Notes: a model not told the origin generated them from the letters alone. A stretch of 64,000 nt of DNA from Epiperipatus broadwayi (GCA_028023455.1 JAQFVV010012394.1:21780900-21844899); one strand, 5' to 3'. Positions 24,306 through 35,689 are shown, numbered from the stretch's first letter. Program-made: numbers and translations.

Positions 24306-25734
24306 ATAATGATGGATTCAATCATTATCATATTTAGCAAGATAAAAAAAAAAAGCAACACTATTTTATATACACTATATACTTTTATATAGCCTGCATG
24401 AAAAAATAAGAAAGAATGATGTCAGCTTTGCTTGCCTATCTTTCTAAAACATGTCCCTAAATTCAGTCCAGTTTGATGTTCATTTTAATTTTAAATATCA
24501 ATCCTCTTGATCATGTATATTTCACTACTGAGACCTCTTTGACTGTAAAACACTACTAATTGCATTGCTCTGTATAATTTAACGCAGTGGTAGAATTGTG
24601 AATTCTAAACTCAAGATCCATAGATCCAGCTGTCCTATCCAGTGCTTAAATTTCTAAGTGACGAATCTTTTCATTACTTATTTATTGCATAGAGTTCTCA
24701 ACTCTGTAGAAGAAGGCTTATTATTTTAAAATGGATATAGTCTTAGCATATAGTTAAGATTAATTTGTCAATAGGGCAGGTTTAAAGTCTATATAGAATT
24801 TTAGTGAAGCGGAAGAGTGATGGACTTAAGAGCCAAAGCTCATAGATCGAAGCTCATTTCTATTGTTTCTGGTGCTTCATTGTCACATGATTTGTTTTAT
24901 CTCATCGAAGACTTTGCCAGAGTGACTTTTAACATTTATAGAATGAATATATTGCACTTAGCTACCCACATAATCAGGATTTTAAATGCATCTGATGATT
25001 TAAGATAATTGGTCAATGATTTCATAAGATAGCTTTCTTTAGGTACAACTGCTGTTATTTGATTTTTGCACAAATGACTTTAAATGGAATTAAGTATTAA
25101 CAGCTGGTTTCTTTAGAGTTACAATTTGAGGTTTCTCAAAATCTTTATCAAATTTTTTTAATAACACTAGCTTTACTAATTGGGAACTAAACCATCTGTC
25201 AGCATGCATCTTTAAGCTTTAGAATATCAGAGGGTGAACTAGTAGAAGTTCACATTATAAACCTTTTAGTTAATATAGGTGCTAACACCCAATATGGTCT
25301 ATAGCTTACTCATTGAATATATTTGATGTTCAATTTTTTTTTTTTTTTTGTAAATAAGAAACATAGCACTAATATTGTTTTACTGACAAGGTTTTAAAAA
25401 AAAAAGTTTGCAAGGACAAACAATTCCTTAATTTGGGGATTGTTTCTTGTTGAGACATTTCATTTTTTTCTCCTTTTATGCTTTGACCCCCTCCCCAAAT
25501 ATCTATCTAGTTTTTTAATAGTACCCACAGTTCGCAGAATGACTAAACTTAAATTTTTTTTAAATAGGCTTAAGATTTTTCATTCAGATAGCCTGCCCAG
25601 CTAACTACATCTGTTGGGTGAATAGATATCTATTTAATCTTACCTAGAAAATAAAATATGGATGAAACATCACTCAAATGTCTCACCCCACATAAAAATT
25701 AGCAATCTTAGTGAGTGTTATCTCACTTTCAGTA

Positions 25735-25945
25735 TTCAAACAATAGCAAACTTCATACAGCAACCCAGTGCAAGCTTTAGTAATCAATAGTAAGCAGGCA
25801 TGTGCAAAAAATCCCCATCTAGTAACTACTCATACAATATCCCCAGGCTACTTTCTAGTTTGTGACTACCAGCAATGAGGAGCTTTGGATCTGAGCACTG
25901 CACAGCTTGTGTAAGGAAAGAAAATGGTGATCATGTAATCTTTCA
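25735..25945 (-). mobile_element. Hammerhead foldback family copy (single arm plus opposite terminus)
   Basis: From left to right it holds the arm (CCCAGTGCAAGC, AGTAATCAATAGTAAGCAGG, AATATCCCCAGGCT), a decayed minus-strand hammerhead core at about 25,845-25,880 (stem I strands CTCAT and GGGGATA remain, the CTGANGA box is damaged), then CTTTGGATCTGAGCACTGCA and the second terminus, ATGGTGATCATGTAATC. Confidence 0.65.
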
Positions 25946-26308
25946 GTATTTCTTTATAAAAACACTGTGGGAGACGTTTTTGCTCTACAGTGGATTATCT
26001 TTTACCTATACAACATGCTTTGACATATATGATATTTCCCATATTAAGAAATATTTTGTGAATTAAAATGAAAAGCTGAAGGGATAAAAATAAATAAAGA
26101 TTATTTAAATCATCTAGATTTTGCAGATCCATATGGTTGTTTTTGAAAGTAATACTTCAGGGCTCCAGAAAATGTTACAAGAGTTATCAGAAGAAAGTAA
26201 GATAGTAGGTTAAATGCTAAAACGCCTAAAGAAAGAATCAACGGATTTTCTCAAAAGATGAAACTAAAGATTGATAATTATGAATTAAAATTATCGATTA
26301 CAAATACT

Positions 26309-26412
26309 TTTTTTTTTAAGTGTCATAGCATTGGCCGGGACGCAAACCCGCAACCCAGGCAACTGCCTGCAAGTGCAAGGCAGTTGCGCTGACCTCTCGA
26401 CCACCAATGCAA
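26309..26412 (-). mobile_element. tRNA-derived SINE inserted in an RTE copy
   Basis: On the minus strand an 83-nt tRNA-like body (26,410 down to 26,328) opens with GCATTGG and closes with CCAATGC, a perfect 7-bp acceptor-like stem. It has an A-box-like GGTCGAGAGGTCAGCGC and a B-box-like GGGTTTGCGTCCC. A short tail, TATGACACTTAAAAAAAAAA, follows. Near-identical flanks (TACAAATACTTTTT at about 26,299 and 26,416) are the target duplication. The same family occurs at 44,981. Internal boxes would drive RNA polymerase III. Confidence 0.85.
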
Positions 26413-26453
26413 GACTACAAATACTTTTTGTCATATTATTAATACATATGGAA

Positions 26454-26763
26454 ACATCGCATGATCACCATTCTTTATGCTTATTCAAGCTGTTTTTCAC
26501 AGAGTTAAAACTCTCCATACAGTAGTGCCACTCAGTGGAAGCCAGAATAATCAATGGATGCAGGAAGATTTGTGCATAAAATCCCTATCTAGGTGCAGTG
26601 CTCTCAGATCCAAGGCTCCTCACTGTCACAAGCTAGAAACTAGTCTGGGGATATTGGATGGGAATGCACTAGATAGGGATTTTACACACAAACCTTCCTG
26701 CATTCATTGATTATTCTGGCTTGCACCGAGTGGGCTACTGTATGGAGAGTTTTGTCTGTGTGA
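26454..26763. mobile_element. Hammerhead foldback element nested in the RTE copy
   Basis: Two inverted arms (CTCTCCATACAGTAGTGCCA near 26,512 and TACTGTATGGAGAG near 26,734) surround a centre at about 26,600-26,650. The element is bracketed by a 13-bp duplication, ACATATGGAAACA, at 26,444-26,456 and 26,763-26,775. In the centre the hammerhead has lost part of its core (CACTGTCACAAGCTAGAAAC where intact copies have CACTGATGAAAGCC), so it is dead. The left terminus reads CATGATCACCATTCTTTATG. Confidence 0.8.
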
Positions 26764-27949
26764 CATATGGAAACAATGAAATTATTCATAGAATTAAATT
26801 TGTATGGAGTGTTTACAATAGAAATAACTTGATACTAAAAGGAAATATGCCTGTATTTGAAATGGAAGGTGCTTAATGGATCTAAGACTTGAATATTTAA
26901 AACAGATTAGCATTATAGACTTCAGAGTACTCGAGAATCTTCGGAGATGTATGATGGAAAGAACAATAAAGGAATAACAGATGACTTGGATTAGAGCATT
27001 GAAAGATTTAAGGGCGTGAAATGGAGCCGAGTTGGAAATAAGACGTAAAAAGAAATTTGTGAAATACATGGATGAAATAAGGAAGTTTATCGATGTGATA
27101 AATGGGCAAAAAAAGCTATGAATGGAGAAACTAGATTAAACTTGCGAGGCCTTCATCCTGTAATGAATTGACAATGTATATTATAAACGGAAAATTTGTA
27201 CATGTGTAGTAAAAAAATTAAGTCAATCTTTTATCTTTATATACAATATTTCATCATGACATTTTATAAACATTTAATTAAAATATAATTTAATTAGTTA
27301 TGAATAATAATGATAGATAAACAATTACCTAAGAACGTCAGACACAATTTAAAAAAACTTTGCATACAAAAAATAATTTATTAAATTATTTATTAGAATT
27401 TTTATCTTGGAAACGGTATAGAAAATATTTTCAAATTGATAATTTAAAATTTCAATAAATGTTTTGCATATATGAGAAATTAGCATATTAATCCTAACTA
27501 ATTTTTTAATGTAATTTATTAGCATTATTCAATAAAAAAACAGATATTGTCTATACTGCGAAGTGAAATTACGAACAGCAAAGGCAGCAACTTAATTAAG
27601 TTTGCATAGCAAAAAAAAAAAAAGGCTGAGTTTCAAAAATGGCAAATGTGTCGTGAAATAAGGTGGGAGTTCCGGTTGTACTTACTCTTTTATTATTTGC
27701 AAGAAATATTAACATTTACTTTCTTAAGCCCAAAACCTTTTTCATTCCTTGCTTTTTTATCTCGGTTAAACTTTACGTTGACTGTATTTTTTTATGAGCC
27801 TCAAATGTATGACTGTGACGGCGCATTTTAAAAGTATATTTCTAATTAATAAACATTATTAACGAAATCCGAAAAATAATATTAAACATTTAACCATAAA
27901 GAAACTTTTAAGCAGAAAATTTAACATTAGATGAACCATGAATCTACCT

Positions 27950-28385
27950 GTTGATGTTTGTAAAGTAACTTGTGATTGGTCTACTGTCAAGTTCTTAAAA
28001 TCAACGTGGTTTGAATGGTCAGAAACAAGTTTCGCTCCTTAAATATTATTGGTTAATTACTCGTAGGCGAACATCAAAAAGAAAAAATAACATGGCTACC
28101 TTAGGTAATTTTTCGACTTGGACAATATCTTTAAGAGTATTTTTTTTTAGTAAAAGTGCCTTAACTGGTTAAAAGTAACGAATAAGTAAGTTATCTGAAA
28201 TGTTATTAACTTTATACAATTTAAGTATCCTAATTTGGATACGTGAACTTTTTCAACAGACTAACCAAAGCTCTATTTCTTAGTTGTTTTTTTAAACGCG
28301 GATTTCATTATCGTAACATCTACCTGTTGAACTTATATCTAAATTGTCACTTTTAAAAATAATAGAGAGGGAGAAAAAAAAAAAC
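27950..28385 (+). promoter_or_regulatory. Putative promoter and 5' UTR region of the exon at 28,386
   Basis: The sequence directly upstream is less repetitive than the surroundings and contains mixed-composition stretches (ATCAACGTGGTTTGAATGGT, CTCGTAGGCGAACATC). I see no clear TATA box or initiator. The call rests only on position before a plausible first coding exon. Confidence 0.25.
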
Positions 28386-28594
28386 ATGCATGAACTATTT
28401 GCCCAAGTTTTGAAAAATCGAGATTTATCTAAAGCTGGAGATTTATTCTCTATTCCCGATAAATATATTGTTAATGATATATCAGAAGTTTTACTGAGAA
28501 TTCAAGAGATAGTATGTACCGAGGATTACCTTGCAAACAACAATGATCAAAGTGTGGTGGAAATTTGCTTGACTCGTATTACGTCTGCAATAAG
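28386..28594 (+). CDS. First coding exon of an unidentified gene
   Basis: The ATG at 28,386 (context AAAACATGC) opens about 70 codons: [20 protein letters not shown] at the start, [18 protein letters not shown] in the middle, [13 protein letters not shown] at the end. The exon closes at 28,594 with AATAAG followed by GTAAATATAT, a good splice donor, in phase 2. The open frame extends upstream to 28,344 without another ATG. Composition is balanced (Asp, Glu, Asn, Leu), predicted helical, with no signal peptide or membrane segment, so a cytosolic or nuclear protein is likely. The spacing of hydrophobic residues suggests helical repeats. A faint resemblance to the start of ataxin-10-type armadillo proteins is only a guess. 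I could not find the second exon in the window, so introns are probably long. Confidence 0.6.
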
Positions 28595-29117
28595 GTAAAT
28601 ATATGTTGTTGTTTTTCTGTTAATTTAATATCGAGAAGATGTTACTATATTAATAGTAACTTTTTTTATAAAAAAAAAATATATATTTTTACATTTATCA
28701 AAACTTTATCCATGTATTTATAATTTATATTCATTTCAATTTTAATTTTTTCCCCCAGATAGATACTTTATTCATACCTGTAATTTGCATTTTGTTCACC
28801 TTGTTTTAATTAATTTTTATTTGTTTTGTTTTCGCCTTAACAAAATACAATGAACCGCGGAGACACTGTATAAAGTAAACATTTTTCTTTTAGAATAACT
28901 TTTTTAATATTTAAGATTTTTTTTTTTTTTTGAGGCTTTCAATCACAAACAAATGATAAACAATGTTTATTTATGTTTATCCTTTTAAATGTATATTCAT
29001 AAATTTTCAACAGTTTGGAAATTAATTATATGTTAAGCTGTATAATGTTTTTTTTTTTTTTAGTTTCTTGATCATTATTTCAAAAATATGCAGTAAATAA
29101 ATAAATAAATACTTTTA

Positions 29118-29170
29118 TGTTAGATACTAAGAGATTGTAAAAGACCTAGAAAGAAACCGTGTGTGAGATT
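29118..29170 (+). repeat. Short RTE 3'-region fragment
   Basis: AAGAGATTGTAAAAGACCTA then GAAAGAAACC and TGTGAGATTAATGAATGA matches the RTE text at 31,083-31,130. No reading frame is preserved. Confidence 0.55.
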
Positions 29171-29439
29171 AATGAATGAGAGATGGGAGTTTGTCAGCGT
29201 GTTATGGAGAAACTATGAGACCATTTTATAGTAGATCTATGATGTTGGTGGTGAATGGCATTGCATCACTTGTTATATGCTGCAAAAAGGAATTTAATAT
29301 TAGCTATATTTCTCATGAAAAATATTAACTATTGTTGCAGCTATTATTAAGTTGTCAATGCTCACATGATAACATTGATAGTCTGCTGATAAAAAAGCAA
29401 TGGACAATAATGGGCATCTTGGTTATTATAATAGCAACT

Positions 29440-29760
29440 TTCCATACAATAGTGCTATCATCTAATGCAAGCTGTAATAATCAATAATTGCAAGAAAGTT
29501 TACGCATTTAAATCCATATCTAATGCGTACTCATCCTTTATCCCCAGACTAATTTTTAGTTTATGGCTGTCATCAATGAGGAACTTTGGATCTGAGAGCA
29601 ATGCGCTGAGATCTTTTGATCTAATGCATAAGTAGGCACTAGATAGGGATTTAATTGCACAAACTTTTTGACATCTTTTGATTATTATTGCTTGCACTAG
29701 GTGAAGAATTGCTACTATTTTAATAGCTTGTGCAAGGAAATAAATAGTGGTCATTTCTCA
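29440..29760. mobile_element. Hammerhead foldback family copy
   Basis: Left arm CAATAGTGCTATCATCTAAT and AATAATCAATAATTGC, right arm TTGATTATTATTGCTTGCAC, with a decayed minus-strand hammerhead at 29,541-29,580. The core there is TTGATGA instead of CTGATGA and the GAA position is changed. Stem I (TGGGG with CCTCA) and the ATTAGTC cleavage region remain. The end, CTTGTGCAAGGAAATAAATA, matches 25,900. Confidence 0.7.
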
Positions 29761-29884
29761 ATTCTTTTCTTGAAGATGTAAAGAATATATATATATATAT
29801 GTTAATTCTAATGTTTTCACGGATAAAAGATGTCATATTATTATTACTATTTGCAGGATATTCCGTGTAGTGAAAAAGCTAAAT

Positions 29885-29924
29885 GCTGACGTTTCAGTAC
29901 AATATCAAGTACCTTCCTCAGAGC
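29885..29924 (-). ncRNA. Hammerhead-type ribozyme motif, consensus core
   Basis: On the minus strand: GCT (stem I), CTGAGGA, a stem II with GTAC/GTAC (plus a G-T pair) around loop TTGATATT, GAA, ACGT (minimal self-complementary stem III), C (cleavage base, triplet GTC), then AGC pairing the first GCT. Every invariant core position is kept. The very short stem III is the form described for dimer-cleaving hammerheads in animal retroelements. Activity is predicted, not shown. Confidence 0.75.
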
Positions 29925-30044
29925 GTCCTCTTTCTCAAATCATGCATGCATTCTTATGATTTGAGAAAGAGGACGCTCGTACCTTCCTCAGAGCGTCCTC
30001 TTTCTCAAATCATGCATGCATTCTTATGATTTGAGAAAGAGGAC

Positions 30045-30084
30045 GCTCTGAGGAAGGTACTTGATATTGTACTGAAACGTCAGC
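30045..30084 (+). ncRNA. Hammerhead-type ribozyme motif, consensus core
   Basis: This is the exact inverted twin of 29,885-29,924: GCT at 30,045, CTGAGGA at 30,048-30,054, stem II 30,057-30,060 with 30,069-30,072, GAA at 30,074-30,076, ACGT at 30,077-30,080, C at 30,081, AGC at 30,082-30,084. Confidence 0.75.
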
Positions 30085-30529
30085 ATTTAGCTTTTTCACT
30101 ACACGGAATATCCCGCAAATAGTAATAATAATATGACATATATATATATGTGGATGTGCACTTGAGGTGAATGTAACAATTGCTAATGCATTTGGAATTA
30201 TTTGATTAAGCTTGAAAGTTATTGTGATAGACAAAAAATTGCAATTCTCAATCCCAATAGACTATGTGACTTCAGAAAAAGTGACAACAATTGAAGGTAA
30301 AGTTTTCAAAGTATTTCTAATTAGTGATTCTCTTCTAATGACGAAAGTTTCATGAACTGAAAAAATAACCTATATTAAATGAGTCATAATTGAACTTTGT
30401 GAAATAAAAAGAAAAAGAGGCAATTTGAAAAGCAGATATTTATCTTAATATAATTATTAGGAATAAATGTAAAATGGGCTTCCTAATAAATAAAATCAGA
30501 ATAATTGATAGTAAATAAGAGAGAAGCTT

Positions 30530-30575
30530 CACATACTGATGAAGGCTTTAGGTTCAGCTGAAACAGTAGAAAACA
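30530..30575 (+). ncRNA. Possible hammerhead-like motif
   Basis: CTGATGA at 30,536-30,542 is followed by a weak stem II (GGCT/AGCT), GAA, ACAGT and A (triplet GTA). Core spacing fits, but stem I is not convincing, so this may be a decayed copy or coincidence. Confidence 0.3.
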
Positions 30576-30936
30576 AAATTGCTTTAAAAAAGTGTAATTG
30601 TAAATCATTCAGGTAAAGCAATTTTTCTTCATAATAAAATGGAAATTTTTGAAATGTGCTTTTGAATGGGTCAAACAACTTTCATGAGATATTTTTAAAC
30701 AAAAATTGAAATATTCCCCAAATAATAGTACTATGAGTAAATATCAATATAGACAAGAATGATAAGGAATATAGAAATTATGGAATATTTTAGGAAAAAA
30801 AACAAAGAAAAGTCAATATAAAAATATTGTACAATTGCATTTTGATTTTTTTTAAAATATCTATTTCAAGATTGTAATATGTTTAAAAAAATATTTATCA
30901 TTTACACAAACATTCATTCTGCCTTATCAGGCACTG

Positions 30937-31253
30937 AGAAGAAAACGCAATGTATGGGTAAGACAACAAACAGGTGTTACTGACCTTATTGAAAAAATTA
31001 AAAGATTGAAATGGAGTTGGGCTGGACATATTGCTAGAAGAAATGATAATAGATGGACAATTGAAATTTTAAACTGGATTCCAAGAGATTGTAAAAGACC
31101 CAGAAAGAGACCACATGTGAGATGGATGGATGAAATAAGAAAATGTGCAGGGATGTTGTGGAAAAGAGAAGCTAAAGATCAGAGAAGATGGATTAAACTT
31201 GGAGAGACCTTCATCCTGCAGTGGATTGATAATGGTTGATGATGATGATGAAT
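30937..31253 (+). pseudogene. RTE 3' end with ATG-repeat tail
   Basis: The plus strand encodes the last part of the RTE polyprotein: KRLKWSWAGHIARRNDNRW, then RDCKRPRKRPHVRWMDEIRK and LGETFILQWIDNG. A GATGATGATGAT tail ends at about 31,250. From 31,006 the frame is open for 77 codons, the cleanest C-terminus in the window. The RT catalytic region is missing because of 5' truncation near 30,937. Confidence 0.9.
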
Positions 31254-31259
31254 ATGTTT

Positions 31260-34200
31260 AATAGATTCATATAGGAAAGAATATTCAAATAGAGAAATGC
31301 AAGATATTCTTAAGCAAAATCAAAAGTTTAAAATATCAATAATCTTCAGAAAGTTTCCCATGAATTTAAATTAAAAACTTTGAAGATGATTTATACCAAT
31401 AATAGCATCATATAAATAGGATGAAAAGAACTGCATCTTGAAGATGATTCAACTTGAATAAAGTCATTAAAAATAAAAACAATTACAAATAGCAAAAATC
31501 AGCAATATGACAATAAGTTTTCAATTGAAATAAAGCAAAAGAGATGATATACAAGGGCATACTAGAAAAAGAGAGAGAACTTGATAAAAAATAGGTGCAA
31601 GAATAAAACTAGATTATAAACTCAATGAACTTATAAGAATATTAAAGCCAGAGATTGTCTTAGATATCGGATAAAAAAAGGTATATTAAATTAATTAGAT
31701 ACTGATAGATTATACATTAATAAAAATTTTTTTTTTTTTTTTTATGATTATGTTTTGATAAATTTTCTATATTTATTATTATATGCATACATATCTAAAT
31801 AAATATGTACATGTATTTAAGTGAAGATTTTTATAGATAAAAGATGCAAATATATATTTTGGGTTTGAATACTTATATATATTTACTTGTTAATTTTAAC
31901 ATTGTATACAATGTTTCACTTGAATCTCTGCTGCATTCTTATAGATAAAAGAGAGTATTCGAGGATGATTTCTATTCCTATGATGGCAAACTTGATCTAA
32001 TGAAAACGTTATATAATGCTAATATTAATAATGAGCAAATATATATATATATATGATTGAATCCAAAATATATATTTACATATGTGAGTGTGGGTATATA
32101 TATTTATTTTTAATCCATGGTCAATTTTTAAATCATTGTAAAATAATATTATTTCATAAAACATCATTTGAATGTAGTATTTATATATTTGTTGTACCAA
32201 TATAGTATACACTCCAGGTTTTATTAACATAGCATGTGGAGCCATCAAAGTTGTACTAAAGTTACTAATTGATAAATGAGAATGTTCTCATATTTTTGCA
32301 AAATGTGACTATCAGCCAATATTGTCAATGGCAAAATTGATGCGTTCTTTAGCAGTAATATAAAAATATTGACAGTTATTTGATTTTTTATAAAATTTAT
32401 GAAAATAAACACATAAACTTATTAGTAAATAGTGTGAACTTTTTATTTTACAATTAAAACTGAATGTACAAGTTTTTCCACAGATGTTCCTAGAATAATT
32501 AGGAAGGAGAGAGATTTTGTGATCTGAAACCATGAGTGGAAGTTGCAAGGTGACCAACCATCCATGCTATGAATTGGGAAAAAACCATGGGACTTAGGTA
32601 GACATATCCTGAGTGTTTAGCATGAAAAGAGGGTTTCTGATTGCCACTACTTCTATGCATGTTGCACTGAGACAGGTCAGTTCTGCATAAATGCTTGACT
32701 CATCTACTCCCATGAATGACTGGTCTGTGTTGACCTTAACACCAGAGGATTCTGGCCATCGACTGCATTATACCAATTCTATTACTAGAATCCATATGCT
32801 ATTAGGTGAGTGAATGTTCTTGAACTAAAACCAAATGTAACATTTTACAAATGAACCCCATATTCTCAGAAGAACTGGATCATATATGCTGGAAAATGCC
32901 TCATTTCAATGGCAGCAGAAATCCAGACCTTTTTCTACCCTTCTTCAGAATATCAAACAAAAAAAGGTTTGCTTTTTTGTGTTTTTTGTTGATACTTTGT
33001 TTCAAAAAAATAACTTTGATTACTTTGTTGGGATTTATTTTGCACTGTATAAAACTCATTTTTATTGTTGTGCTTATTTAAATTCTTAAAAAAGAGAGAA
33101 AGAAAAAACAAAAAAGGAGAAATTTAATTGCTTATTCTACTATTTCTTCATTAAATTGCACATGTTTATCCTTTGTTAATTTTAGTATTATTTGATAGAA
33201 GTACACAATGTGTTCACATTTATTTATTTTATTTTCCTTATAAGTTCCCATTAATTTTCTGTAAAACATTTGGAATTTTCAGAAAATATTCCATCCATCG
33301 ATTCACATTTTTACTATAGCTTCAATGGTTTCACATACAGTATTTACATAAAATAATTTACTCGTTTGCAGGACATGGATTTTAATATGGAAACTATCTT
33401 CAGCTTTTTCAATTCAGTGTCTATTTTTTATAATGCCGTAGTAGGAGCAACTTTGCCAGCATATCTCAACAGATCACATGACCTGCAAAGCATCTGAATC
33501 TTTTTTTTCCAGTATTAGTGGTGGTTAGTATTGTTTAAGAGTTGTATTTGAGTACCCTTACTGCACAGAGTGGTCAGAAATTTGCTTATATTGCTCCTTT
33601 TTTCAATCCATGGAAAATACATTATTTCACTTCTCAGTTTTTCCTAGTGTCTAATAACTAGAAAAATGGTTCAAATAGATAAAAATAAATAAATAAAATA
33701 TTTACTTTCATAAAGGAAATCATTAGCCAAATATAATAACTGATCTTGATATGTAGTTTGATGAAGATAAGATTTTGAACAATTTGTTGGAACGCAAAAT
33801 TTAAATCTCTTAACACAGTTTTGTGCCTGTGATTATGTTTTCCTTCTACCTAAATGTGTGAAAATTAATACCAGTGTTTCTTTTTATTGTTTGTTGATTT
33901 AATCAATAAATTCTCTTTGAAGTAGAATGATAAACAATAATATTTAACAATTTTTGCTAATCAAATTGTCAAAGATATTTTTTCATCTTATTTCTGTCTG
34001 CCTGAACTTAAAAAAATATTTTTACTGTTTAAATTTGCTATCAGAGGAACTCCACCTAACAATTCAAACTATTTTATTAAATGTAAATATCATTAATATT
34101 AAATAACTTCACATAATACTAAGCAATTTCTTTTTTCATCACTTAATTCTAGCTAATGATTTCAACTGTTTGTTGCTCTTCTTCAAAACTAAAACAAATA

Positions 34201-34570
34201 TAGTAAATAAGATAAAGGAATAAAAAAAATTGCTTGGTATTAAATGATATGTGAAATGTTTTAATCATATTGATCTTATATCTATTACAATATGGGTTAA
34301 AGCAGAAAAGATAGTGAAAGATAAGATTGGATCGTTTAAATAAGCCTCTTATCTTTTTTAAATCTTCATTTGCCAACTCTTTATTTTGTCCATCTTTCTC
34401 TTTGCAATCCTAATACATTTTTTAATCTTGTCTCTAAGTACATATTTAACCCCTTTATTCTATTGTATCATAATTTTCTCAATAAACATTCTCTTTCACA
34501 TCCACATATCTAAAACTCTCAATCTTCCTTCTTTTCTAATCTTTCATGTTCTTTTCTGTGTTAAAAATAT
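31260..34570. other. Long AT-rich stretch without recognisable gene
   Basis: No exon, RNA gene or clear element is seen. 32,560-32,790 is GC-richer but has no convincing frame. A poly-T run is at 31,728-31,742. At 32,925-32,963 the minus strand has a truncated hammerhead-like text (CTGAAGA then GAAAAAGGTCTGG) with no stem II. Confidence 0.45.
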
Positions 34571-34574
34571 TTGA

Positions 34575-34700
34575 ATGGCTTTATTATTTGAGAGTTCATA
34601 AGAAATTCAAGTGCTGGATGCACCAGCATGGGAATTGATCTTAAAACCCCACATTCCAAAGTCTGGCACTCTACCGCTGTGCTTAACCACATAAGATTGT
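34575..34700 (-). repeat. Single tRNA-like unit of the 15.3-kb array family
   Basis: TTTATTATTTGAGAGTTCAT then a reverse-complement tRNA-like text (GGGAATTGATC, ACTCTACCGCTGTGC) matches the array units at 15,292-15,752. Stems are imperfect, so it is not a functional tRNA. Confidence 0.5.
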
Positions 34701-34959
34701 GTTTAAAGTTATCTTCAACAAAATATGTAGAAAGTTTTTTTTAAAAAAAAAAAAATTTAATGTGCTAGAAAATGTTTTCCTTCATTAAAGGCCTCTTTAT
34801 TAATTTCAATTCTAACTTTATCAGTTAACTGAGTTCTCAAGTACCGAAAAAATGCTGGCAGTATATTCTTTTGTTCAATCCTATATGAAGAATTTTATAA
34901 CTTTGTGAATAAATGAAAACATATACACCCAACAGTAGAATTAAATATGTTAGTTGGTA

Positions 34960-35215
34960 TTTTGGATCTAGTGTCTGAATGTTCTAGCTCTTCACTGAGG
35001 TGAGCCAAAAGGTCAAGACCGATTGCTCTGAGGATATGGATAATTCTAGATAGAGATTTGAAATGCTTGCAGCACCTATCAATAAAAGCTTGTTTGAGCT
35101 ATTGGTACACTACCTATATTACATATCTGTAAGACAAGTTTAAAACAAGTCATGTGATATAGGACTTGATTTATTAATTATTATAATTTTTCCCTTGACA
35201 CTTTGACATGTTATA
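34960..35215 (+). repeat. First of two direct repeats, diverged hammerhead element
   Basis: TTGGTATTTTGGATCTAGTG starts the unit. A decayed core (CACTGAGGTGAGCC, then GGTC) is at about 34,994-35,040. The unit continues through AATAAAAGCTTGTTTGAGCT to AAACAAGTCATGTGATAT. The second copy starts about 410 bp downstream in the same orientation. Confidence 0.6.
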
Positions 35216-35359
35216 TTGCTGAGTCTACTAATATATGGTGAGGCTGAAGTGTTTTCAGACCCATCTATCTATTTAAGTCAGATAGCTGGATTTAACATGT
35301 CTGAAAATTTCAGATTTTCTACTTAATAGTGATGTATTAGATAAGTGCTGGCTTTTGAG

Positions 35360-35600
35360 TTGGTATTTTAGATCTAATGTCTAAATGTCCTAACTCCTTG
35401 CTGAGGTGAGCCAAAAGCTTGAAAACAACTAGTCTGGGAATAGGGATATTCAGATAAAGAATTTAAATGCTTTCTCTTGCAGTACTTATTAATAAAAGCT
35501 TGTTAGAGCTATTGGTATATTCCCTATATTATATATCTATAATACAAGCTTAAAACAAGTCACATGATATATGACTTACTTTATCGATTATATATATACA
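35360..35600 (+). repeat. Second direct repeat, diverged hammerhead element
   Basis: TTGGTATTTTAGATCTAATG, then GCTGAGGTGAGCCAAAAGCT, GAAAAC and ACTAGTCTGGGAATAG, then AATAAAAGCTTGTTAGAGCT and AAACAAGTCACATGATAT. The core has T where A9 is expected and four extra bases after GAA. The stem III/cleavage block ACTAGTC is kept. Confidence 0.6.
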
Positions 35601-35689
35601 TGCAAATAAAATATTCTTTAATTAAAAAACTATTGTAATAACAATAAAAATAATAAATATAATGATAATTAACTATTATATACAGACTT

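Larger units (their letters stand above)
26150..27180 (+). pseudogene. Decayed RTE copy split by two nested insertions
   Basis: 26,150-26,308 aligns with 43,730-43,880 of the better RTE copy (GAAAATGTTACAAGAGTTAT, then AAGATTGATAATTATGAATT). 26,764-27,180 continues it (CATATGGAAACAATGAAATT, TTGATACTAAAAGGAAATAT, and the 3' end CCTTCATCCTGTAATGAATT). The two halves are separated by a tRNA-derived SINE at 26,309-26,412 and a foldback element at 26,454-26,763. Stops and shifts are frequent. Confidence 0.8.
29831..30138. mobile_element. 308-bp palindrome with hammerhead motifs in both arms
   Basis: The outer ends are TGTCATATTATTATTACTAT and its exact complement. The arms run inward through ATTCCGTGTAGTGAAAAAGC and carry identical hammerhead motifs on opposite strands. 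The centre holds a 70-bp unit repeated in tandem (29,909-29,978 and 29,979-30,048), each unit itself a hairpin around CATGCATGCAT. No protein is encoded. The organisation, inverted dimers of a hammerhead-bearing unit, suggests a non-autonomous retrozyme or Penelope-terminal-repeat derivative. Confidence 0.8.

Noticed and set aside
24581-24870. Two tRNA-Leu-like texts (AGTGGTAGAATTGTGAATTC and GAAGCGGAAGAGTGATGGAC)
   Set aside because: Only A-box-like words are convincing. Stems do not close and no tail or duplication is visible, so I do not call SINEs or tRNAs.
32925-32963. Minus-strand CTGAAGA followed by GAAAAAGGTCTGG
   Set aside because: There is no stem II hairpin between the boxes and stem I does not pair. 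It is at best a deleted fossil, so not listed as a ribozyme.
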